From positions 1 to 6,149 of the forward strand of contig QNDG01000106.1 in assembly GCA_003645915.1 (NCBI GenBank): a stretch of DNA of 6,149 nt, given 5' to 3'. Shown here piece by piece: positions 1 to 5,552 of the stretch; position 1 is the stretch's first letter; each line of letters starts with the position of its first letter. The stretch is from Candidatus Zhuqueibacterota bacterium. Lineage in GTDB: Bacteria; Zhuqueibacterota; QNDG01. The position numbers were made by a program, and so were the translations under genes. Under the pieces are notes generated by a model. It did not search any database, was not told the origin of the DNA, and saw only the letters and a list, made by a program, of their open reading frames with translations.

Positions 1-2221
1 CATTTCTTAAATCTTCCAATTTTTTAAGGAATTTTTTTCTTTCTGCTATTGTCTCGGCTTCTTTTCTTAATTTTTCTTCTCTTTTTTTCCTGGCCTCTTC
101 TTTAATCTGTTTTCTTTTTTCTTTCAACTCTTTTAATTTTTGATTAATCTCAAGGGATTCTTCAGCTATTATCCTTTCGACTTCTTCTAATCGTTCCTGT
201 TTAACTCTTTTAAAATCTTCATCAGTCGTACCATATGTTTTTTTAATGTAATTAATTAATTCCTTAAGCTTCTTTTTTTCTTCAAGATCTGTTTCAGTTT
301 TAAGTTTTCTCAGCAGTCTTTTTAATCTCGTTTTTATATCTATATAAAACTGCTCAGTTCGAGTTCGCCTTCTTTCTCGTCTCTCTTCAACAATCCTGCC
401 GCGTTCCTTATGAGGTTTATCTTTAATTAAAAGCCCATTATAAGCCCGAACAAAGGCATAAACACCGTCATAATCCCGGCCAAGATCATCATTTTCATAA
501 TAAACTTTAAATTCAGGAGTTTTGGTTACTTTAACAACTGACTGTCCATAAGGTAATACACCTTCTGTTATCATATTTTCCTGAACATATTTATCCAGTC
601 TTTTTCTTAAATCATCATGACCGGGAGTGCCGTCAAAGAAAAGTTTAGAAACAAAAGTTCTTACAGGTTTTCCGTCATAAGTCAAATCTTGTTTATATTC
701 ATAAGACATGGATCTTAATTTTTTCTTTTCAGCTTTAGACCTGAATGTTACCTCATATTGTTTATATTTAAAATCTGCAAGATAACGTTTTAAAATATAT
801 TTATCTGTTTCATTAATATATTTTGAAGCCTGAAAAAGATTTTTTGGCTTAATTTCTTTTAATTTAGTAACAGCCTCGTCACTTAATGCTGTTTTTTCAT
901 AATTAATGTTTGAGGGAATAAATATCTGAGATTCTTCATCTTCATTATCAAATTCTGCATTAAAATGTATTATTGCAGAAAGAAGATTATTGTTAATAAC
1001 TTCATCAACAATGTTTTCATGTTTTTCAGATATCTGAGCTTTTTTTATTATATTCAAAGTTCTTTTTATATAATCACAGGCGCTCTTTAATCTTTTCAGA
1101 TTATTTTCATACCATTCTTTATACCATTTTTTAAATTTTCGATTATAAAAATTATCTGCATCAGACCTTTTTATACCATCAATTTTTTCCGGTAAATCCT
1201 GCCACTTATACCCTTTTATCATTAAATCTAACATCTCTTTCGTTTTTGGGGTCATATGTTTTTTAAACTTCTTTTCTGCAAAATCTTTGAAATCTTCTGC
1301 ATTATCACCTTCTTTTAAATGTTCTTTATAATCAGGTATCTTTATATCTTTCACATATAATTTTTTCATTTCTCCGGGTTTTGATACAAATTTTGGACCA
1401 ATGCCTATATCAATAAACCATTTAGTTAACATACGTCCTAAATCTTTTGTCCAGTCATGAATGGTTTGAATTGGTTTTCCGAGTTTATTTGCAACAAATT
1501 TAATAGGTTTTCCTTCTATCCATATATCATTTATTATAAGTTTATAAGCTTCTTCTTTATTTTCTGGAATTTTTCCTTTCATAACTTGATTTTCTATGAA
1601 ATCATAAACAGTCTCTAAATCATATTTTTTCCTTGCCTTTTCAATATCTTCCAAAATCGATCCAGTCGCAGGTTCCGGAGTCTTTTCTGTTATACGTTCT
1701 ACAGGTTCTTTTTCATGCTTTTTAACTAAAGCTGTATACTGACGAGTCAGTACTGTGAGTAGATGTTTAGACAAGACTTTTACCAATTGTTCTTTTAAAT
1801 TTTTATCTTTAATCTGTCTCTTCTCTTCATCCGTTAATGTCTTTCGCGTTTCCACATATTTCTTAGCTAACTCATCTGAAACATGATTCATAGCTACATC
1901 TCTAAGAGTAGATGCTATTTCTACAGCCTGATTTTCAGCCTCACTCTTATATTCAAGAAAGGAATTCACAAAATCATCTAAAACTATATCTTTATCTAAT
2001 TTTGCCGGTATTTTATTTTTAATATAATTAAGAATATTTTTTATATTAACCTTATCTACTATTTCAGGGCGTATTTCACGCTTTAAAAATAAAATCAAAT
2101 TTCGTTCAGCATCAGCAAAACGTAACATATTAGCCAATTTTCTGATTTGATAGGCTAAGGTATTTACTTGATTCCTCTCAAGATAGGAAAATACTATTTG
2201 GGCTAAATCATGAAGATTCAT
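1..2221 (-). CDS. Large unknown protein with helix-turn-helix and C-terminal coiled coil (C-terminus outside window)
   Basis: I translated this frame through the whole stretch: 740 codons without a stop, running off the window at base 1. The ATG at 2221-2219 is the only possible start after the in-frame TAA at 2260-2258, and AAGGAG lies 7 bases before it. I do not recognise the family. Residues 1-160 are probably helical. Residues 240-259 form a classical helix-turn-helix: Ala244, Gly248 and Ile254 fall at positions 5, 9 and 15 of the motif, within GKPIKFVANKLGKPIQTIHDW (residues 237-257). Residues 335-366 (IKGYKWQDLPEKIDG onward) are a weaker HTH-like segment resembling sigma region 4. Residues 500-600 look beta-rich. 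From about 610 to 740 the chain is almost all Lys, Glu, Arg and Leu, a long coiled coil. No signal peptide or membrane segment is seen. A DNA-binding or phage structural or regulatory role is possible, but this is inference. The reading frame is near certain; the function is unknown. Confidence 0.93.
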   Translation of the reverse strand, partial: MNLHDLAQIVFSYLERNQVNTLAYQIRKLANMLRFADAERNLILFLKREIRPEIVDKVNIKNILNYIKNKIPAKLDKDIVLDDFVNSFLEYKSEAENQAVEIASTLRDVAMNHVSDELAKKYVETRKTLTDEEKRQIKDKNLKEQLVKVLSKHLLTVLTRQYTALVKKHEKEPVERITEKTPEPATGSILEDIEKARKKYDLETVYDFIENQVMKGKIPENKEEAYKLIINDIWIEGKPIKFVANKLGKPIQTIHDWTKDLGRMLTKWFIDIGIGPKFVSKPGEMKKLYVKDIKIPDYKEHLKEGDNAEDFKDFAEKKFKKHMTPKTKEMLDLMIKGYKWQDLPEKIDGIKRSDADNFYNRKFKKWYKEWYENNLKRLKSACDYIKRTLNIIKKAQISEKHENIVDEVINNNLLSAIIHFNAEFDNEDEESQIFIPSNINYEKTALSDEAVTKLKEIKPKNLFQASKYINETDKYILKRYLADFKYKQYEVTFRSKAEKKKLRSMSYEYKQDLTYDGKPVRTFVSKLFFDGTPGHDDLRKRLDKYVQENMITEGVLPYGQSVVKVTKTPEFKVYYENDDLGRDYDGVYAFVRAYNGLLIKDKPHKERGRIVEERRERRRTRTEQFYIDIKTRLKRLLRKLKTETDLEEKKKLKELINYIKKTYGTTDEDFKRVKQERLEEVERIIAEESLEINQKLKELKEKRKQIKEEARKKREEKLRKEAETIAERKKFLKKLEDLRN

Positions 2222-2256
2222 ACTCTTTCTCCTTAATGTATAAGTAGAAAGAGTAT
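2220..2256 (-). promoter_or_regulatory. Inverted repeat enclosing the start region of the large gene
   Basis: ATACTCTTTCT (2220-2230) and AGAAAGAGTAT (2246-2256) are perfect 11-base complementary arms around a 15-base loop. In the minus-strand mRNA the downstream arm ends in the first two bases of the AUG, and the Shine-Dalgarno AAGGAG (2234-2229) straddles the loop and stem. If it folds, the ribosome-binding region would be partly hidden, giving a translational switch. It could instead be a DNA operator. The repeat is seen directly; its function is inferred. Confidence 0.55.
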
Positions 2257-2281
2257 TTTAAAATTAAAAGATCATTAAAAT

Positions 2282-2614
2282 TTAATTATCAGAAAAATAA
2301 GCAGAAAGTAACGGTTTACACCATTTCTGGTCTAACTGAAAGGCTAATAGACTCGGCTGAACTAAAGCCTTTAAAAATTCAATAAATCTGTCGTTATTTG
2401 AAACTATACCTGATACAACCGTATGTTTTTTCTTACCACAATAAACTATTGTAAAACGAGGTAAATTTCCATTATGAATATCCCTGGCAATATAACCAAC
2501 TATAAATGACCCGGTTTGATACCATTGCTTATCATAATCACCCCGATAATTCGATATTGGCTCAAATTTATAAGATTTAAAAAAATTATTTAAAAATTTA
2601 ATTGTTATTAACAT
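2282..2614 (-). CDS. Small protein of unknown function, 110 residues
   Basis: This is a complete frame from ATG at 2614 to TAA at 2284-2282. A good Shine-Dalgarno (AGAGG, 2624-2620) sits 5 bases before the start. The protein looks like a compact soluble alpha/beta fold: a basic aromatic N-terminus (MLITIKFLNNFFKSYKF), a central part with FIVGYIARD and FTIVYCGKKK that is likely beta strand, and a helical C-terminal part (FIEFLKALVQPSLLAF). There is no signal peptide, membrane segment or recognisable catalytic motif; its two cysteines are far apart in sequence. It lies 60 bases upstream of the large gene in the same orientation, so the two are probably co-transcribed. It has no hexapeptide repeats and is not a relative of the paralogs upstream. 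The reading frame is credible because of the ribosome-binding site and protein-like composition; I cannot assign a function. Confidence 0.75.
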   Translation of the reverse strand: MLITIKFLNNFFKSYKFEPISNYRGDYDKQWYQTGSFIVGYIARDIHNGNLPRFTIVYCGKKKHTVVSGIVSNNDRFIEFLKALVQPSLLAFQLDQKWCKPLLSAYFSDN

Positions 2615-2618
2615 AATT

Positions 2619-2636
2619 TCCTCTTTATTTATTATA
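2619..2636 (-). promoter_or_regulatory. Shine-Dalgarno of the 110-residue gene with a possible -10 box just upstream
   Basis: AAGAGGA precedes the start by 5 bases. TATAAT at 2636-2631 matches a -10 box perfectly, but the hexamer 17 bases upstream (TTTAAT) is poor, and transcription would begin only about ten bases before the start codon. The ribosome-binding site is convincing; the promoter is weak, because TATAAT is common in DNA this AT-rich. Confidence 0.4.
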
Positions 2637-2656
2637 TAACTCTCATATAGAAAATT

Positions 2657-2666
2657 AAACCGGTTT
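2657..2666. repeat. Perfect 10-bp palindrome AAACCGGTTT
   Basis: AAACCGGTTT lies in the 98-base gap between the stub of the last paralog and the 110-residue gene. It has no loop, so it is a poor terminator; a protein-binding site is possible. Next to it, AGTTT-GCC-AAACT (about 2688-2700) is a second short inverted repeat. No function can be assigned. Confidence 0.3.
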
Positions 2667-2712
2667 TTTATATCAAAGCCAGACTTTAGTTTGCCAAACT
2701 CTGATTTTCGTC

Positions 2713-2784
2713 TTATACGACTTTAGCAATAGAATGCTTTCTACTTATAAAGTTCTGAGTGAGTTCATATTTTTTCTTAGCCAT
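2713..2784 (-). pseudogene. 5' stub of a further YdcK-like paralog
   Basis: The ATG at 2784 follows directly on the TAA of the gene upstream (TAAATG). It opens a 23-codon frame, MAKKKYELTQNFI then SRKHSIAKVV, ending in TAA at 2715-2713. The first 13 residues match the N-termini of the three intact paralogs (MAEKYELTQNSI, MTKTKKYEPTQNFI), and the DNA CAGAACTTTATAA is identical to that of the neighbour. Homology then stops abruptly: the NRTLYQIRAL segment, all rungs and the C-terminal domain are missing. The simplest reading is the remnant of a fifth copy removed by a deletion. The Shine-Dalgarno before it (GAAAGA) is weaker than at the other junctions. A real 23-residue peptide cannot be excluded but seems unlikely. 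Confidence 0.72.
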
Positions 2785-3522
2785 TTATTTCAATCTTTCT
2801 GAAATCATTTTATCCAACCCGGAGTTAATACCTAAAAGAGTCGGAAGTATTTCTTTATAATCAAGAATTTCTTTTAATGATTCATAAGGGTCAAAGTCAC
2901 AATTAAAATCTATAGAAACATAGACCTGAGCATTTCCATAGACATGAACATTTTCAAAGATATGAGTATTTCCATAGACCTGAGCGTATCCATAGACACA
3001 GGCATTTCCATAAACATTGGCATTTCCAGAGATGAGAGTATTTCCATAGACCTGAGCGTGTCCATAGACCCGGGCATTTCCATAGACACAGACATTTCCA
3101 GAGACCTTAGCCTTTCCATAAACTTCAGTATCTTCAAAGACCTGAGCGTTTCCAAAGACCAGAGCATTTCCAGAGATCTGAGCATTTCCATAGACTTCAG
3201 CATCTTCAAAGACCTGAACGTTTCCAAAGACCAGAGCCCTATTATAGACATGAGTATTTCCATAGACCAAAACATTTCCATAGACACGAACATTTCCATA
3301 GACCTGAGCATTTCCATAGACCCGAGCATCTTCACAGACCCGAGCATTTTCACAGACCCAACAGTTTCCTTTATGACTCAGATTTTTTTCAGACTCTATA
3401 TATCCTCCCAAGTTTCCTTTCTTAACAGAATTAAAATCCCTGAGAGCTCTTATCTGATACAAAGTTCTGTTATTAAATATTATAAAGTTCTGTGTAGGTT
3501 CATATTTCTTAGTCTTAGTCAT
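2785..3522 (-). CDS. YdcK-like left-handed beta-helix (hexapeptide repeat) protein, 24 rungs
   Basis: A 245-residue protein with three parts. Residues 1-55 are a cap with NRTLYQIRALRDF, GNLGGYIESE and GNCW; the same order of motifs occurs in E. coli YdcK and many phage and bacterial hexapeptide proteins. Residues 56-199 are exactly 24 six-residue rungs of type V-Y-G-N-A-x, equal to eight 18-residue turns of a left-handed beta helix. Residues 200-245 are a conserved C-terminal domain (FNCDFDPYES, LDKMISERLK) that I cannot name. There is no signal peptide, so it is probably cytoplasmic or part of a particle. Its ATG overlaps the upstream stop by one base (TAATG), with GGAG 11 bases before it inside the upstream gene, suggesting coupled translation. 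The fold is LpxA-like, but I see no acyltransferase active-site histidine or other catalytic residue, so enzymatic activity is doubtful. Confidence 0.93.
   Translation of the reverse strand: MTKTKKYEPTQNFIIFNNRTLYQIRALRDFNSVKKGNLGGYIESEKNLSHKGNCWVCENARVCEDARVYGNAQVYGNVRVYGNVLVYGNTHVYNRALVFGNVQVFEDAEVYGNAQISGNALVFGNAQVFEDTEVYGKAKVSGNVCVYGNARVYGHAQVYGNTLISGNANVYGNACVYGYAQVYGNTHIFENVHVYGNAQVYVSIDFNCDFDPYESLKEILDYKEILPTLLGINSGLDKMISERLK
2926..3357 (-). repeat. 24 tandem 18-bp units encoding hexapeptide rungs
   Basis: The minus-strand unit is close to GCTCAGGTCTATGGAAAT, read as A-Q-V-Y-G-N. The count is 24 in-frame units with no indel. The inward-facing V/I and A/V/T positions and the G-N pair are conserved; the sixth residue (Q, R, L, H, E, K, C, N) varies. 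Confidence 0.93.
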
Positions 3523-4181
3523 TATTTCAATTTCTCCAAAATCATTTTATCCAACCCGGGATCAATACCCAAAAGAATCGGAAATATCTCTTTATGATCA
3601 AGAATTTTCATAACAGATTCATGAGGATCAAAGTCACAATTAAAATCTACAGAAATATAGACTCTAGCATCTCCAGAGACATGAGCATCTCCAGAGATCT
3701 GAGCACTTCCAAAGACCTGAGCCCTTCCATAAACTCGGGCATTTCCATAGACATGAGCATTTCCAGAGACCAGAACATTTCCATAAATCCGAGTATCTCC
3801 ATAGACCCTAGCATTTTCAGAAACCCAGACATCTCCATAGATATAAGCATTTTCAGAAACCCGCGCACTTCCATAGACCCATGCATTTCCATAAATCTGA
3901 GCATTTCCATAAATCTGAGCATTTTCATAAATCAGAGCATTTCCATAAATCTGAGCATTTCCAGAGACCAGAGCATCTCCAGAGACCAGAGCATCTCCAG
4001 AGACCTGGGCATTTCCAAAAACCCAACAGTCTTCATCATGATTCAGATTATTCTCAGATTCTATGTACCCACCTAAATCCCCAGCTTTAACAGAACCAAA
4101 ATCTCTAAGAGCCCTTATCTGATACAAGGTTCTGTTATGAAGTATTATAGAATTCTGTGTAAGTTCATATTTTTCAGCCAT
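3522..4181 (-). CDS. YdcK-like left-handed beta-helix (hexapeptide repeat) protein, 20 rungs
   Basis: A 219-residue paralog and the shortest intact one. The cap (residues 1-53) starts MAEKYELTQN and contains NRTLYQIRALRDF, GDLGGYIESE and DCW. Twenty rungs follow (54-173), including a pair of identical consecutive VSGDAL rungs, a sign of recent unit duplication. The C-terminal 46 residues (VYISVDFNCDFDPHES onward, LDKMILEKLK) are closest in their first residues to those of the next gene downstream (VYVSIDF). Start and stop both overlap neighbours by one base: its ATG lies in the upstream TAATG, with AAAGG 8 bases before it, and its own TAA shares a base with the next ATG. Ser/Asp rungs (VSGDA) are more frequent here than in the sisters, so the helix surface differs in charge. 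Likely role: an oligomeric structural or binding protein; the function is inferred from the fold only. Confidence 0.94.
   Translation of the reverse strand: MAEKYELTQNSIILHNRTLYQIRALRDFGSVKAGDLGGYIESENNLNHDEDCWVFGNAQVSGDALVSGDALVSGNAQIYGNALIYENAQIYGNAQIYGNAWVYGSARVSENAYIYGDVWVSENARVYGDTRIYGNVLVSGNAHVYGNARVYGRAQVFGSAQISGDAHVSGDARVYISVDFNCDFDPHESVMKILDHKEIFPILLGIDPGLDKMILEKLK
3663..4022 (-). repeat. 20 tandem 18-bp units encoding hexapeptide rungs
   Basis: Twenty in-frame units run without indels. Local blocks of near-identical neighbours occur: two VSGDAL units, and a run of IYGNA(Q/L/W) and IYENAQ units around 3887-3968. These suggest recent slippage or unequal exchange of single units. Confidence 0.93.
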
Positions 4182-5095
4182 TATCTCAACCTTTCCGAAA
4201 TCATTTTATCCAGTCCGGGATCAATACCTAAAAGAATTGGAAATATCTCTTTGTGATCAAGAATCTTCTTAAATGATTCATAAGGGTCAAAGTCACAGTT
4301 AAAATTTATTGGGATGTATCCTAAACAAACATCTCCAGAAATCTGAGCATTATCAAAGACATGAGCATTTCCATAGACATGAACATTTCCAGAGACCCGA
4401 GCATTTCCATAGACATGAGCATTCCCAAAAATCCGAGTATTTTCATAGACCTTAGCATTTTCATAGACCTGAACATCTTCATAGACCTTAGCATTATTAA
4501 AGATCTCAGCATTATTATAGACATGGGCATTATCATAGACATAGGCATTATCATAGATACGAGCATTTCCATAGACCCAAGCATTTCCATAGACCCGAGC
4601 TTTTTTAAAGATCCAGGCATTTGCAGAAACCTGGGCATTTCCATAGACCCAAGCATTTTCACAGACCCTAGCATTTCCATAGACATGAGCATTTCCAAAG
4701 ACCTGAGCATTTCCAAAGATCCAAGTATATCCAGAAATCTTAGCATTTTCAGAAACCAGAGTATTTTCATAGACCCGAGCATCTCCAAAGACCTGAGCAT
4801 TTCCATAAACCTCAGCATTTCCATAGACCTGAGTATTTCCAGAGACCTTAGCATCTCCATAGACATAAGCATCTCCAAAGACCCGAGCATTTCCATAGAC
4901 CTGAACATTATCATAAACATGGGCATTCTCAGAGACCCAACAGTTCTCTTCATGACTCAGATTCTTTTCAGACTCTATGAATCCACCCAAGTCTCCTTTC
5001 TTAACAGAATCAAAATTTTTGAGAGCTCTTATCTGATACAGAGTTCTATTATCAATCTTAATAGAGTTCTGAATAAATTCATATTTTTCAGCCAC
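4181..5095 (-). CDS. YdcK-like left-handed beta-helix (hexapeptide repeat) protein, 34 rungs, GTG start
   Basis: A 304-residue paralog and the longest of the set. The cap (residues 1-53) starts MAEKYEFIQN and contains NRTLYQIRALKNF, GDLGGFIESE and NCW. Thirty-four rungs follow (54-257), predicting a helix of more than eleven turns. Rungs around 75-80% of the array use Asp or Asn instead of Gly at the third position (IYDNAY, VYDNAH, VYNNAE, IFNNAK). The C-terminal 47 residues begin LGYIPINFNCDFDPYES and end LDKMISERLR. The start is GTG at 5095-5093, aligned with the ATG starts of the sisters, with AAAGG 8 bases before it in the upstream copy. No better ATG is available without losing the conserved cap. 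Where the sister junctions read TAATG, this one reads GAGTG, so the upstream frame no longer stops here. Translation is probably weaker than from ATG. No catalytic residues are recognised. Confidence 0.93.
   Translation of the reverse strand: MAEKYEFIQNSIKIDNRTLYQIRALKNFDSVKKGDLGGFIESEKNLSHEENCWVSENAHVYDNVQVYGNARVFGDAYVYGDAKVSGNTQVYGNAEVYGNAQVFGDARVYENTLVSENAKISGYTWIFGNAQVFGNAHVYGNARVCENAWVYGNAQVSANAWIFKKARVYGNAWVYGNARIYDNAYVYDNAHVYNNAEIFNNAKVYEDVQVYENAKVYENTRIFGNAHVYGNARVSGNVHVYGNAHVFDNAQISGDVCLGYIPINFNCDFDPYESFKKILDHKEIFPILLGIDPGLDKMISERLR
4325..4936 (-). repeat. 34 tandem 18-bp units encoding hexapeptide rungs
   Basis: Thirty-four in-frame units without a frame-breaking indel, the longest array here. 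The sixth rung residue includes H, Q, R, Y, K, E, L, W and C. Near 4480-4560 several units lack the GGA glycine codon and have GAT or AAT instead, forming a distinct sub-block. Confidence 0.93.
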
Positions 5096-5441
5096 TCTTT
5101 CAACCTTTCCGAAATCATTTTATCCAGTCCGGGATCAATACCTGAAAGAATTGGAAGTATCTCTTTATGATCAAGAATCTTCTTAAATGATTTATAAGGG
5201 TCAAAGTCATAGTCAAAATTTATTGGGATGTATCCTAAACAAACATTTCCAGAAATCTGAGCATTTCCATAGACCCTAGCATTTCCAGATACCCAGGCAT
5301 GAACATTTCTATAGACCCAAGCATTTCCAGAAATCCAAGCATTTTTAAGGATCCGGACATCTCCAAAGACTTGAGCATTTCCAGAGATCTCAGCATTATT
5401 ATAGACCTGAGCATCTCTCCATAGACACGAGCATCTTTCAA
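5029..5441 (-). pseudogene. 5'-truncated, frameshifted and read-through copy of the YdcK-like protein
   Basis: The C-terminal part is intact: about nine rungs, then LGYIPINFDYDFDPYKS to LDKMISERLK. Its DNA is about 95% identical to the end of the 34-rung gene (about 7 differences in 145 bases, counted by eye). Three lesions are visible. Homology to the family begins only at about 5441, with a KDARVYG rung, so the cap and any earlier rungs are gone. Two extra bases at about 5416-5419 (GGAGAGATG where GGAGATG is expected) shift that first rung out of frame. The expected TAA at the end is GAG, so the frame continues 22 codons over the next gene's start and stops at 5031-5029. One junction (VYRNVH then AW then VSGNAR, 5293-5298) also breaks rung spacing in frame. 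An open frame could start at GTG 5493, but it has no Shine-Dalgarno and about 25 unrelated residues, so I treat the copy as decayed. Confidence 0.83.
5239..5441 (-). repeat. About 10 residual 18-bp hexapeptide units in the decayed copy
   Basis: Nine units are in frame with the C-terminal domain and one is displaced by the 2-bp insertion. A 6-bp remnant at 5293-5298 encodes AW and marks a partial unit left by an unequal deletion. Confidence 0.8.
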
Positions 5442-5552
5442 TCATTAATATAGGGAAAAGAAAAGAAAATAGACTGCTCGAAAAAGATGGCACGTGTATT
5501 TTTTTAGCGTAGCTTTAACCAGATATCTTGTCTGTAACAGTCCATAACTCGG

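Noticed and set aside
2926..4936. Diversity-generating retroelement target, because one rung position is variable.
   Set aside because: There is no reverse transcriptase, template repeat or adenine-specific pattern in the window; the variation fits ordinary repeat divergence.
2785..5095. Acyltransferase function for the hexapeptide proteins (LpxA or serine acetyltransferase type).
   Set aside because: The fold is shared, but no conserved catalytic histidine, loop insertion or acyl-CoA site is visible; the rungs are unusually regular.
2944..5170. Long plus-strand open frames across the repeats (for example 2944-3597, 3594-4076, 4361-5170) encoding SISIDLSISID-type repeats.
   Set aside because: They are antisense shadows. 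The 18-bp unit lacks stops in several frames, so any frame stays open. The minus frames carry the recognisable cap, the conserved tail, ribosome-binding sites and one-base junctions.
2910..5441. Second minus-strand frames rich in MEMLRSLEM repeats (2910-3353, 3647-3928, 4321-4953, 5235-5441).
   Set aside because: These are the repeats read one base off. They have low-complexity Met-Leu-Ser composition and no conserved domain or start signal.
2926..5441. CRISPR array, because of the many short regular repeats.
   Set aside because: The units are contiguous 18-bp coding repeats with no unique spacers and are in frame with flanking protein domains.
5029..5493. A functional 154-residue protein starting at GTG 5493.
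   Set aside because: The first 25 residues are unrelated to the family, there is no Shine-Dalgarno, and the family homology enters through a 2-bp frameshift.
1..5493. Alternative genetic code (TAG or TGA read as an amino acid), as in some large gut phages.
   Set aside because: All visible stops are TAA and no gene needs an in-frame TAG or TGA to stay open, so nothing here supports it, though the sample is too small to exclude it.
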